Source: Streptomyces sp. ATexAB-D23
GTDB taxonomy: Bacteria; Actinomycetota; Actinomycetes; Streptomycetales; Streptomycetaceae
Direction of reading: 5' to 3'
DNA length: 64,000 nt
Assembly (NCBI RefSeq): GCF_000373645.1
Contig: NZ_KB892046.1
Span: 1-64,000, forward strand
Numbering within the stretch: position 1 is the first letter of the stretch; each line of letters begins with the position of its first letter. A program made the translations under genes and the position numbers. The notes beneath the pieces were generated by a model. The model saw only the letters and a list, made by a program, of their open reading frames with translations, ran no database searches and was not told where the DNA came from. Of the stretch, positions 8,199 through 19,187 are shown in pieces.

Positions 8199-8816
8199 GT
8201 GAGAAGCAGCGGCGACGGTACGGCGGCGGGTGCGCCGTATCCGCAGCAGGGGAGTACAGCCGACCGCACCGTGAGGCAGTCGGCAGTGCCGGCTGCGGTG
8301 GCAGGGGGCGGCGTGGCATCGGCCGACGACATCGGCTATCGCGGGCCGACGGCGTGCGCGGCGGCGGGGATCACTTATCGGCAGCTCGACTACTGGGCCC
8401 GTACCGGCCTGGTCGAGCCGAGCGTCCGCCCGGCGTACGGATCGGGCACACAGCGGCTCTACAGCTTCCGGGACGTCGTCCTGCTGAAGATCGTGAAGCG
8501 CTTCCTGGACACCGGTGTGGCCCTCCAGAACATCCGCACCACGGTCCAGCACCTGCGGGCCCGCGGATTCCAGGATCTGGAGCGCATGACGCTGATGAGC
8601 GACGGGGCGACGGTCTACGAGTGCTCCTCGCCCGCCGAGGTCGTGGACCTGCTCCAGGGGGGCCAGGGCGTGTTCGGGATCGCCGTCGGGGTGGTGTGGC
8701 GGGACGTGGACGCCGCGCTGTCGCAGCTGCACGGGGAGCGTGTGGACACCGGGGAGACCCTCATCGGGCACAACCCCACCGACGAGCTCGCGCGGCGCCG
8801 GAACCGGGCCGTCTGA
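8199..8816 (+). CDS. MerR-family regulator, Rv1830/ResR-like
   Basis: The 205-aa protein starts at GTG 8199, 8 nt after AAGGAGGG; an in-frame upstream start at 8121 falls inside the promoter palindrome and is rejected. Residues about 45-110 are the MerR winged helix (GYRGPTACAAAGITYRQLDYW, then GSGTQRLYSFRDVVLLK). A C-terminal domain follows. In Mycobacterium the gene in this position (Rv1830, called ResR or McdR) affects cell division and growth recovery. That role is inferred from synteny. Confidence 0.82.
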   Translation: MRSSGDGTAAGAPYPQQGSTADRTVRQSAVPAAVAGGGVASADDIGYRGPTACAAAGITYRQLDYWARTGLVEPSVRPAYGSGTQRLYSFRDVVLLKIVKRFLDTGVALQNIRTTVQHLRARGFQDLERMTLMSDGATVYECSSPAEVVDLLQGGQGVFGIAVGVVWRDVDAALSQLHGERVDTGETLIGHNPTDELARRRNRAV

Positions 8817-8908
8817 GGCGCCGAGCGCCCGGCCCGGCGAGGTAATCGCGGGCCGGCGGGCCGTGGTGGCGCGGCGATTGTCAGTGCCGTAGGGCAGCAT
8901 CGGCTGGT

Positions 8909-10369
8909 GTGAGAGCCGCGCCGACCATCCTGCACCTGGACATGGATGCCTTCTACGCCTCGGCGGAGCAGGCGGCGAAGCCGAGCCTGCGCGGTAAACC
9001 GGTTGTGGTGGGCGGGCTCGGCCCCCGCGGGGTCGTCGCGACCGCCTCGTACGAGGCACGGCGGTTCGGGGTGCACTCGGCCATGCCGATGGCGCAGGCC
9101 AGACGGCTCGCGCCGAACGCCGCCTATCTGGTGCCGCGCTTCGCGCTGTACCGGTCCGTGAGCGACCAGGTCATGGAGCTGCTGGGCCGGCTCTCACCCC
9201 TGGTGGAGCCGCTCAGCCTGGACGAGGCCTTCGTGGACCTGGAAGCGGGCGGTACCGCCGACGACACCGCCTCGGCCCTGGAGATCGGGCGGCAGCTGCG
9301 CGAGGCGATCGAGGCCGTCACCGGACTGAGCGGTTCCGTGGGGCTCGCAGGCTCCAAGATGCTCGCCAAGATCGCCTCCGAGGAGGCGAAGCCCGACGGG
9401 ATACGGGTGATCGAGCCGGGCACCGAGCGGGAACTGCTCGCGCCCATGCCGGTGCGTACGCTGCCGGGCGTCGGGCCCGCCACCGCGGACCATCTGCGCC
9501 GCGCCGGCATGACCACGGTGAACGATCTGGCCGAGGCGGGCGAGGCGGAGCTCGTACGGCTGCTGGGCAAGGCGCACGGCGGCTCCCTGCACCGGATGGC
9601 GTTCGGTTACGACGACCGGCCGGTGGTGTCCGAGCGCGACGCGAAATCGGTGTCGGTCGAGGACACCTTCGACATCGATCTGCACGACCGGGTCCGGGTG
9701 CGCACCGAGGTCGAGCGGCTGGCCGGCCGGTGCGTCCAGCGGCTGAGGGCCGCCGAGCGGTCGGGGCGCACGGTGGTGCTGAAGGTGCGCAGGTACGACT
9801 TCTCCACCCTGACCCGCTCGGAGACGCTGCGCGGGCCCACCGACGACCCCGCCGTGGTGCGGGAGGCCGCCGCGCGGCTCCTGGAGGCCGTGGACACCAC
9901 AGGGGGCGTGCGGCTGCTCGGCGTCGGCGTCACCGGACTCGCCGACTTCACCCAGGAGGACCTGTTCGCCCAGGCCGCGGGCGAGCGGGCCGAGGCCGGC
10001 CTCGCGGACGGGGCGGAGGAGGGGGCGCAGGCCGCAGAGGAGGGCCAGGGGCGGGCGGATGCCGAGCCGGGGCCGGAGAGCGCCGAGCAGCTCGCCGCGC
10101 GGCGCTGGCCGGCCGGACACGACGTACGGCACGACACCCATGGACACGGCTGGGTGCAGGGGAGCGGGGTCGGCCGGGTGACCGTGCGGTTCGAGGAACC
10201 GGGATCGGTGCCCGGCCGGGTGCGTACGTTCCGGATCGACGATCCCGCGCTGCGGCCGGCCGAGCCGCTGCCGCTCGTGCGGGAGCCGCCGGACTACTCC
10301 TCCTGGCCGGCCAGCCTGCCGAAGTCGCGGTCCGGGGGCGGGGTGCCCGGGGCGGAGTCCAGGCCGTAG
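8909..10369 (+). CDS. dinB: DNA polymerase IV (Y-family translesion polymerase)
   Basis: This is a 486-aa Y-family polymerase. The catalytic carboxylates are in DMDAFYASAE (Asp11, Asp13) and SLDEAF (Asp105, Glu106). The helix-hairpin-helix part (MPVRTLPGVGPATADHLRRAG) and the little-finger domain follow. QEDLF near residue 350 resembles a sliding-clamp binding motif. The last 130 residues are an extra, partly low-complexity acidic and Ala/Glu-rich tail, making the protein longer than the usual 350-400 aa. The start is GTG 8909. The 3' end overlaps the convergent PRC-barrel gene by 76 nt. Confidence 0.9.
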   Translation: MRAAPTILHLDMDAFYASAEQAAKPSLRGKPVVVGGLGPRGVVATASYEARRFGVHSAMPMAQARRLAPNAAYLVPRFALYRSVSDQVMELLGRLSPLVEPLSLDEAFVDLEAGGTADDTASALEIGRQLREAIEAVTGLSGSVGLAGSKMLAKIASEEAKPDGIRVIEPGTERELLAPMPVRTLPGVGPATADHLRRAGMTTVNDLAEAGEAELVRLLGKAHGGSLHRMAFGYDDRPVVSERDAKSVSVEDTFDIDLHDRVRVRTEVERLAGRCVQRLRAAERSGRTVVLKVRRYDFSTLTRSETLRGPTDDPAVVREAAARLLEAVDTTGGVRLLGVGVTGLADFTQEDLFAQAAGERAEAGLADGAEEGAQAAEEGQGRADAEPGPESAEQLAARRWPAGHDVRHDTHGHGWVQGSGVGRVTVRFEEPGSVPGRVRTFRIDDPALRPAEPLPLVREPPDYSSWPASLPKSRSGGGVPGAESRP

Positions 10370-10662
10370 TGCCGGTAGAGCTGGAGTTCCTGTTCGGGGG
10401 AGAGGTGCCGGCCCACCCCGAAGTCGGGTGCGTCCTTGATCAGCGAACGCTCGAAGGGGACTCGCAGGGTGTCCCCGACGCATTCGCTGGGTTCCAGCGG
10501 GACGAACGCGTCCCGGCTGAACAGACCGGTGCGTACGGCTGCCCACTCGGGCACTCCGGTCGCGTCGTCGAGGTACACCTCGTCCACGGTCCCGATCTTG
10601 GTGCCGTTGCGGTCGAAGGCCTTGCGGCCGATCAGACTGCGCGGGTCGATGTCGGTCTGCAC
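10294..10662 (-). CDS. PRC-barrel domain protein
   Basis: The 122-aa protein starts at GTG 10662, behind GGGAGG. An N-terminal PRC barrel (DPRSLIGRKAFDRNGTKIGTV, then YLDDATGVPEWAAVRTGLF) is followed by FVPLEPSECVGDTLRVPF and a tail that includes SPEQELQLYRHYGL. Such proteins are common in Streptomyces; the barrel binds proteins or RNA in other contexts, and the function here is unknown. The gene ends inside the 3' end of dinB, in opposite orientation. Confidence 0.78.
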   Translation of the reverse strand: MQTDIDPRSLIGRKAFDRNGTKIGTVDEVYLDDATGVPEWAAVRTGLFSRDAFVPLEPSECVGDTLRVPFERSLIKDAPDFGVGRHLSPEQELQLYRHYGLDSAPGTPPPDRDFGRLAGQEE

Positions 10663-10757
10663 AGGCCCTCCCACTGGTTGCGGCTGTCCACAGGGACTAC
10701 AGAAATGCAGTTCCGTGGTGTTGGCCACTTGAGAATTCTCGTCGTGTACCCCGCTGG

Positions 10758-10763
10758 TAGGGT
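10758..10763 (+). promoter_or_regulatory. Probable -10 element for the glycine riboswitch-gcvP transcript
   Basis: TAGGGT lies 20 nt before the first aptamer helix. No convincing -35 box is at the right distance. The start of transcription would be near 10770, which would place both aptamers in the leader. Confidence 0.4.
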
Positions 10764-10780
10764 GGTTATGGCTGCTGACC

Positions 10781-10996
10781 CCGTGCGGGAGAGTCCTCCG
10801 GAGTCGATCCGGAGGCGCCGAAGGAGCAAATCCTCCCCGGAATCTCTCAGGCCCCCGTACCGCACGGACGAGGTCACTCTGGAAAGCAGGGCGGGTTGCG
10901 CGCGGCCGAGGGCCGGGTGGGGCCTCTCCCTCACCGACGGTGAAAGCCGGCGCCCATGGTGCCGGTGAAGCTCTCAGGTTGAGATGACAGAGGGGG
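10781..10996 (+). promoter_or_regulatory. Tandem glycine riboswitch
   Basis: Two glycine aptamers lie in series in the gcvP leader. Aptamer 1 (about 10783-10865) is closed by GTGCGG/CCGCAC and contains GGGAGAG, GCGCCGAAGGAGCAAA and AATCTCTCAGGC. Aptamer 2 (about 10870-10990) contains ACTCTGGAAAGCAG, GACGGTGAAAGCC and GAAGCTCTCAGG. These are the hallmark core sequences of the class. Glycine binding should raise gcvP expression so that surplus glycine is cleaved. About 65 nt separate the second aptamer from the gcvP start. Confidence 0.94.
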
Positions 10997-11062
10997 AGGC
11001 CGTTCGGGCACCCCGCGCCGTGGTGCCCCTCGCAGGTCGTGACAGACCAGGAGGCCTCCACC

Positions 11063-13948
<2,886 letters not shown>

Positions 13949-13980
13949 GGCATGAGCGGGAAGTGACGCGGACATGCGTC

Positions 13981-14014
13981 GGGGCCGGTGCGGAGACTCC
14001 TCCGGGCCGGCCCC
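13981..14014. terminator. Probable terminator between gcvP and the DUF5999 gene
   Basis: GGGGCCGG (13981-13988) and CCGGCCCC (14007-14014) form an 8-bp GC stem 33 nt past the gcvP stop, in a convergent gap. There is only a short pyrimidine run after it. Confidence 0.5.
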
Positions 14015-14033
14015 CTTCCGTTCCGGGCGGCTC

Positions 14034-14240
14034 TCAGGCCGCCTTCATCACCCGGCTTGCCGCCAGAGGCCTGTGCGGGGCGATGATCTGCCCGTCCGGA
14101 AGCAGCTCACCGGTGTCCTCGAAGAGCAGGACGCCGTTGCACAGCAGGCTCCAGCCCTGTTCCGGGTGGTGTGCCACCTGGCGGGCGGCCTCCCGGTCGG
14201 GTGAGTCGGCTGTCGGGCAGGGTGGCTGATGCTGGCACAT
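14034..14240 (-). CDS. DUF5999 family small protein
   Basis: This 68-aa protein begins MCQHQPPCPTADSPDREAA and contains WSLLCNGVLLFEDTGELLPD, a pattern I know from small Streptomyces proteins of the DUF5999 family. Three cysteines in the first half could bind metal. The function is unknown. The start at 14240 is chosen because relatives begin at MCQHQ; a longer frame from 14297 exists. Confidence 0.78.
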   Translation of the reverse strand: MCQHQPPCPTADSPDREAARQVAHHPEQGWSLLCNGVLLFEDTGELLPDGQIIAPHRPLAASRVMKAA

Positions 14241-14495
14241 GGATGGGTTCTTTCGCTGCGTCGAGTTGAGTGTCCCGCGGTGTGGCGAGGTCTTCATGGC
14301 CGCCCCCGTTTCGATCGGTCCGGTCCCAGTGTTGCCCTACGGCCGTCAATCCGCAGGGATTTCGCCGTAGCGCTAGCACTCCTCCCATGACGCATCACCC
14401 GGCCGGACGGTTCAACTCAACTGCACTGTCCCTTCGGGTGGTTCGGGGTGGCCGGATGGGACTAGTCCGGTTGGGCCGGGGCGGTGCGGGCCGAA

Positions 14496-14547
14496 CCGCG
14501 CGCTGTGCCCCGCCGCCCGGGAGGGGGCAACGGGGCACAGCGCGCGG
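14496..14547 (-). terminator. Strong hairpin terminator behind the 14562-15158 gene
   Basis: A perfect 17-bp inverted repeat (14496-14512 with 14531-14547, core CGCGCTGTGCCCCG) closes an 18-nt loop 15 nt after the stop of the minus-strand gene. The remaining bases between 14241 and 14495 show no gene; they hold only the upstream region of the DUF5999 gene. Confidence 0.75.
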
Positions 14548-14561
14548 ACGGGCCGCCGGCT

Positions 14562-15158
14562 TCAGGCGGGGGCCGGGGAGCCCAGGAGGGGGCCCGTGCC
14601 CGGCGTGACGCGGGTGGTGATCACGGGCAGCAGGTCGGCGGCCCGGTGCGGGCGGTGCGCCGCGATGCCCGGCGGGGCGGGGGCCAGCGGCACCAGCAGA
14701 TCGGCCGGGCCGGGCGAGCCGCAGGACGCGTCGGCCTCGGGGTCGTCGTGCAGCCACAGGGCCAGCATGTAGAGGTCGGGGATGGACAGCAGCCTCGGCT
14801 GGTAGGGGTGGCTCATCCCCTCGGCCTGGCGCAGGGCGAGTTCCGTCGAGGCGATGTACGGGCCTTCGAAGAAGTGCGAGAAGGCCCAGCCGTCGGGCGT
14901 GAGCATGGTGTCCGCCGCCGCTACCGCCCGCTCCGTGCTGCGGATCTGGAAGCGCCAGGCGGCGAGCCGGGTGGCGGGCGCGTCTCCGCCCGGGAGGAGG
15001 TCCAGCACGTGGACGGGCAGCGGGTGTTCGGGGCTCAGAGGTCCCTGTGCGGACCGCAGGGCGGGGGTACGGGCCTCGCGGACTGCGGTCGGTGAACCGA
15101 GCGCCGTGAGAACGCTTCGCAGCGCGGGCGCGGGGGCCAGGGGAACATGCAGCGGCAT
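14562..15158 (-). CDS. Conserved protein of unknown function
   Basis: The 198-aa protein starts at ATG 15158 with GAGAGG 10 nt upstream; a GTG at 15176 overlaps that site. I do not recognise a family. The sequence is soluble-looking, without membrane segments, with a central conserved-looking part (WAFSHFFEGPYIASTELALRQ, then SIPDLYMLALWLHD). Codon use is that of a real Streptomyces gene, and a strong terminator follows. It is divergent from the GCS2-type ligase gene, with a 482-nt gap. Confidence 0.65.
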   Translation of the reverse strand: MPLHVPLAPAPALRSVLTALGSPTAVREARTPALRSAQGPLSPEHPLPVHVLDLLPGGDAPATRLAAWRFQIRSTERAVAAADTMLTPDGWAFSHFFEGPYIASTELALRQAEGMSHPYQPRLLSIPDLYMLALWLHDDPEADASCGSPGPADLLVPLAPAPPGIAAHRPHRAADLLPVITTRVTPGTGPLLGSPAPA

Positions 15159-15640
15159 AATTGGGTCGCCTCTCACTTCGGAGACACGGTGGTGCGCGGG
15201 CGGGTGCAGACGGCGCTGTCGGCGTGCGGGGCCAGAGGAGGCCGGTGACTGAGCCGGTGCGTCAACTCTCTGCCTCGTCCGCGGAGTTTATACGACACGT
15301 GTTCACGCGGTGTTTCCACTAGCCGCCACGGCTATTGCCGGCAAGGCGGTATCCGGACTTTATTATGCGGAGATCGTGCTGATTCGGCGCGAGCGGCGCA
15401 GCCGCCGCCTCGGGTTTTTCCCGCACCGCGGACGGCCGAAACCCATCGGAGCTTTGAGAGCCCTCTGTAGGGGGAAACGGGTCTCAGCTTCATGCCGAGT
15501 GAATGTGCCGGAGGCCCCGGCGCTCAGATTACCGGGTGCGCGCCGTCCGCGGGGCGTTACGGATCACGTCCTGCGGGCATTATCGATCGTGATGCGAGCG
15601 GCCCCGGCCGCGTGCTGTCCACTCGAGGAGGGACCCTTCA
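15159..15640. other. Gene-free divergent region with an orphan terminator-like hairpin
   Basis: The region is less GC-rich than its neighbours. It contains TATACG at 15289-15294 (possible -10, plus strand) and, at about 15388-15419, a GC hairpin (GGCGCGAGCGGCG with CCGCCGCCTCG) followed by GGGTTTTT, read on the plus strand. No coding frame is convincing: the one at 15310-15672 has no ribosome binding site and runs into the next gene. A leader attenuator or a small RNA with its terminator are the options. Confidence 0.4.
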
Positions 15641-17146
15641 ATGGGGGAGAAGGTCGTCGCCGGCGCCTTTGATCTGTCCGATCGGCAGAAGTACCGGAGG
15701 AAGCTGCACCAGTGCCTGGAGGCACTGTCCGGACTTCTGGCCGAGCGGCGGTTCGACCGGCCGCGCAACCTCATGGGTATGGAGATCGAGCTGAATCTCA
15801 CGGGCTCCGACGCCATGCCGAAGATGTTGAATGGACAGGTCCTGGAGCGCATCGCGAGCCACGATTTCCAGACGGAACTGGGGATGTTCAATCTGGAGGT
15901 GAACATAGTCCCCCATCATCTGTCGGGGCGTGTTCTCGATCAGCTGGCCGAAGAGCTGAGGGCCGGGCTCGGATATGCCGACCGGAAGGCCGGTGAAGTC
16001 GATGCCGGGATCATGATGATCGGAATCCTTCCGACGCTGGGGCGCGACGACATGGTCCGGTCCAACCTCTCCGACGTGGACCGTTACGCCCTGCTGAACG
16101 ATCAAATGGTCGCGGCCCGCGGCGAGGATTTCTCACTGGATATCGAGGGCGTCGAGCGGCTTGTCTGCACCTCCGGGTCGATCACTCCGGAGGCCGCCTG
16201 CACCTCGCTCCAGCTCCATCTCCAGGTGACTCCGGAGCGTTTCTCCGACGTGTGGAACGCGGCCCAGGCGGTCGCCGCCGTCCAGGTGGCCCTGGGCGCC
16301 AACTCGCCCTTCCTGTTCGGCCGCGAGGTGTGGCGGGAGTCCCGGCCGCCGCTGTTCGAGCAGGCCACCGACACCCGGCCGCCCGAACTGCGCAATCAGG
16401 GGGTACGGCCCCGGACCTGGTTCGGGGAGAAGTGGATCGGCTCGGTCCGCGAACTCTTCGAGGAGAACCTCCGCTACTTCCCCCCGCTGCTGCCCATCTG
16501 CGACGAGGAGGAGCCGCTGCGCGTCCTCGCCGACGGCGGGGTGCCGCGCCTCTCGGAGCTGGTCCTCCACAACGGCACGGTCTACCGCTGGAACCGGCCG
16601 GTGTACGGGCTGGCGGACGGCGTCCCCCACCTCCGGGTGGAGAACCGGGTGCTGCCCGCGGGGCCGACCGTCGCCGACGTCATGGCCAACACCGCGCTCT
16701 ACTACGGGCTGGTCCGGGCCCTCGCCGAGGAGTCCCGTCCGGTGTGGACCAGGATGCCGTTCGCCGCCGCCGCGGAGAACTTCGAGACCGCCTGCCGCCA
16801 GGGCATCGACGCCGAGCTGCTGTGGCCGCGGCCGGGCCGCTCCGGGGGCCTCACCCGCGTACCGGTGGTGAAGCTGGTGCGGGACGAGCTGCTGCCGCTG
16901 GCCGCCGCGGGGCTCGACGCCTGGAACATCGAGCCGGCCGACCGGGACCACTACCTGGGGATCATCGAGGAGCGGTGCAAGCGGCGGACGAACGGCGCGT
17001 CCTGGCAGGCGGACACCTACCACCGGGCGCGCGAGGCCGGACTCGACCGGGGTGCCGCGCTCGCCTCGATGACCCGGCGCTACGCCGAGCTGATGCAGGG
17101 CGGCGACCCCGTGCACAGCTGGCCGGTGGGCATCCCGGCGCCGTAA
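15641..17146 (+). CDS. Glutamate-cysteine ligase family (GCS2) protein
   Basis: The 501-aa protein starts at ATG 15641 after GGAGGGA. The motif NLMGMEIELNL near residue 45 matches the GxExE glutamate/metal-binding start of GCS2 enzymes. Later blocks (LGMFNLEVNIVPH, SLQLHLQV, NSPFLFGR and RVENRVLPAGPTVAD) fit the same fold. These ATP-grasp-like ligases join glutamate or another acid to an amine; in actinobacteria they include EgtA-type enzymes, but the length and C-terminal part here differ. The substrate is not deducible from sequence. It has no operon partner. Confidence 0.78.
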   Translation: MGEKVVAGAFDLSDRQKYRRKLHQCLEALSGLLAERRFDRPRNLMGMEIELNLTGSDAMPKMLNGQVLERIASHDFQTELGMFNLEVNIVPHHLSGRVLDQLAEELRAGLGYADRKAGEVDAGIMMIGILPTLGRDDMVRSNLSDVDRYALLNDQMVAARGEDFSLDIEGVERLVCTSGSITPEAACTSLQLHLQVTPERFSDVWNAAQAVAAVQVALGANSPFLFGREVWRESRPPLFEQATDTRPPELRNQGVRPRTWFGEKWIGSVRELFEENLRYFPPLLPICDEEEPLRVLADGGVPRLSELVLHNGTVYRWNRPVYGLADGVPHLRVENRVLPAGPTVADVMANTALYYGLVRALAEESRPVWTRMPFAAAAENFETACRQGIDAELLWPRPGRSGGLTRVPVVKLVRDELLPLAAAGLDAWNIEPADRDHYLGIIEERCKRRTNGASWQADTYHRAREAGLDRGAALASMTRRYAELMQGGDPVHSWPVGIPAP

Positions 17147-17159
17147 CGGGACGGGCGGA

Positions 17160-17190
17160 CCCCGGACGGGGAGCCGGGCCGGGTCCGGGG
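17160..17190. terminator. Bidirectional terminator between convergent genes
   Basis: CCCCGGAC (17160-17167) pairs with GTCCGGGG (17183-17190) between the GCS2-type gene and the convergent VWA gene. Confidence 0.55.
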
Positions 17191-17218
17191 CGCGTCGCGA
17201 GCGCCCCGGGCCCCGCCG

Positions 17219-19003
17219 CTACTCGGCCGAGCGGCCGTTCTGGCCGGCCGTCATCACGGCTTGCAGGATCACCGCCTGGATCTCGGCCGGGTCGGTCACC
17301 TGGTAGCCGCCACCACCGGTGACCCGGGCTATCTGATCCACCTCCTCCCGGTCCGCCTCCGGGCCGACCGCGATGGCCAGCACCGGAACCGGCCGCTCCG
17401 GGTCGGCGATGGCCTTCAGCTCGTCGATCAGGGCGGAGCGCGAGATGGACCGCTCGTCCTGGTTCGAACCGTCGGTGAGGATCACGACCGCGTTGAACTT
17501 GCCCTTCACATACGTGCGCTGCGCCTCCTTGTACGAGGCCAGGATCGTGTCGTACAGGCCGGTCGCGCCGTCCGGCACGGGCTGGAGCGCGGCGAACGCG
17601 GCGGCGAGCTTCTCCCGGTGGGTGCCGCCGCCCTTCTCCGTGGCACCGAGACGGGCGGTCGGCACCAGACGGCGGTAGTCCTTGTCGCCGTCGAGGGTGG
17701 TGGCGAACTCCCAGAGGCCGATCTCGTCGTTCGGCGTGAACTGGTTGAGCGCCTGGATCAGGGACGCCTTGGTGACGTCCATGCGGGACTGGTTGCGGCC
17801 CGGGACGATCGTGGCCATCGAGCCCGAGGCGTCGACGACGGTGGTGAGCCGCGCGCTCTGCACGGTGATCGTCCACATGCCGAGCGTCTCCTGGAGCGTC
17901 TCGTCCGACGGCGCGGGCGGCTGCTGCTCGGCGTAGGGCTGGGGTGCCCTGCCGCCCGCCGCCGCGACCACCGCCTTGTCCGCCGTGCCGTCCGTGGTGC
18001 GGAAGCCGTGCTCCCGGAGGACGCGCAGGGAGCTGTCCTCGGACAGCAGGGTCATGAAGCGCAGCGCGGCCCGGCTCTCGTCCGTGGTCTGCTTCTGCTC
18101 GTTGACCAGTGTGAACGGATAGTCGAGCAGCGGGGTGCCGTCCTTCGGGTAGAAGAGGTCGACCTTTCCGTCGCCCGTGGACTCGGCGTTGTGGGCGAAG
18201 GCGGCCTGCTCGGAGAGGAGCACCGCCTGGTTGCGTGCCGGATTGCCGTCCTCGGCGCCGGAGCCGTCCTGCGGCAGGGTCGCCACGACCTGGGTGTCTC
18301 CGTCGGACATCCGCTGGGCGAGCAGCTTCGCGGTGGCCGCGACCCTGGTGTCGCTGTCCCCGCCCTGCTTGTCGGCGGACGCGCCGATGGCGGCGAGAGC
18401 CAGCAGCCCGGTGGCGGAGCGCGCGGGGTCGGCCGAGCCGAGCCGGACCTTGTCGGACTCCATGGCCGCGCCGGTCAACTCGGCCCACGAGTACGTCTTC
18501 TTCGGCCAGCCGAGGCTCTTGGCGGCTCCGGGGACCACGGCCATCGTGACGGGGGAGGTGGCGATCGAGTCGCCCGGGGTGATCGCGACGGCGTCCCCGT
18601 CCCCCTTGGCCCGGCTCAGCCACAGATCGGAGTCGGGAAGCCATATCTGGTAGCCGGGGGCGCGGGTGCCACCGGCGAGCTCGTCCGCCACTTTGTACGA
18701 GTCGCGGGCCTCCACCTCCACATCGAGGCAGTGGCCGTCGGACCGCAGCTCGTCCTTGCGCGCCCGGTCGGCGACGGCGCGCACGGCGGGGGCGATGTCC
18801 GGCGAGGCCATCATGGACAGGTGTACGGCGCTGTCCTCGCACGACTTCGAGAACGAGAGCAGCCCGCCCTGTGCCGCGATCGCCGTTCCCCCCGCCACGG
18901 CGAGAACGAGCATGGTGGCGATGATCACGGTGCGACGGCGGCGCGGTGGACGGTCCCCGCCTCCGGTCGCGGCGTGGTCGTCGGGCAAGCTGTGACGTCC
19001 CAT
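17219..19003 (-). CDS. Membrane-anchored solute-binding/von Willebrand A domain protein
   Basis: The 594-aa protein starts at ATG 19003 behind AAGGAGGGG. An N-terminal cytoplasmic part with basic residues is followed by one membrane helix (about 25-44, TVIIATMLVLAVAGGTAIAA). An extracellular type-2 solute-binding-like domain follows (about 55-350). The C-terminal VWA domain (about 380-590) has a MIDAS start DASGS near residue 390 and ILTDGSNQ near 505. VWA domains bind partners through the metal ion. Ligand and partner are unknown. The gene is divergent from the CPBP protease gene. Confidence 0.82.
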   Translation of the reverse strand: MGRHSLPDDHAATGGGDRPPRRRRTVIIATMLVLAVAGGTAIAAQGGLLSFSKSCEDSAVHLSMMASPDIAPAVRAVADRARKDELRSDGHCLDVEVEARDSYKVADELAGGTRAPGYQIWLPDSDLWLSRAKGDGDAVAITPGDSIATSPVTMAVVPGAAKSLGWPKKTYSWAELTGAAMESDKVRLGSADPARSATGLLALAAIGASADKQGGDSDTRVAATAKLLAQRMSDGDTQVVATLPQDGSGAEDGNPARNQAVLLSEQAAFAHNAESTGDGKVDLFYPKDGTPLLDYPFTLVNEQKQTTDESRAALRFMTLLSEDSSLRVLREHGFRTTDGTADKAVVAAAGGRAPQPYAEQQPPAPSDETLQETLGMWTITVQSARLTTVVDASGSMATIVPGRNQSRMDVTKASLIQALNQFTPNDEIGLWEFATTLDGDKDYRRLVPTARLGATEKGGGTHREKLAAAFAALQPVPDGATGLYDTILASYKEAQRTYVKGKFNAVVILTDGSNQDERSISRSALIDELKAIADPERPVPVLAIAVGPEADREEVDQIARVTGGGGYQVTDPAEIQAVILQAVMTAGQNGRSAE

Positions 19004-19040
19004 GTCGGTGGTGCCCCTCCTTGAGGATGAACAAGGAAAT

Positions 19041-19076
19041 GGGGGACCACACCATCGGCAATGGTGCTCGTCCCCC
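19041..19076 (-). other. Imperfect hairpin in the leader of the VWA gene
   Basis: GGGGGAC..ACACCAT (19041-19055) and ATGGTGCTCGTCCCCC (19061-19076) form an imperfect long hairpin about 40 nt upstream of the VWA start codon, within the divergent gap. It could be a structured leader or an operator. Confidence 0.35.
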
Positions 19077-19187
19077 GGCCTGTCGCGCATGATCTTCGTA
19101 CCTGCATTCGAGACCCTAGCGGGGCGGCGAGGGGCTTGGGACGCGAATGCACAACTGAGAGCAGGTGTACAGGTGGAGGCGGGGCGT

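Noticed and set aside
15421..15480. Possible tRNA or riboswitch in the 15.2-15.6 kb gap
   Set aside because: Partial base pairing only; no cloverleaf, no anticodon arm and no known riboswitch core.
15310..15672. 120-aa plus frame before the GCS2-type gene
   Set aside because: No ribosome binding site, runs into the next gene in another frame, and crosses a terminator-like hairpin.
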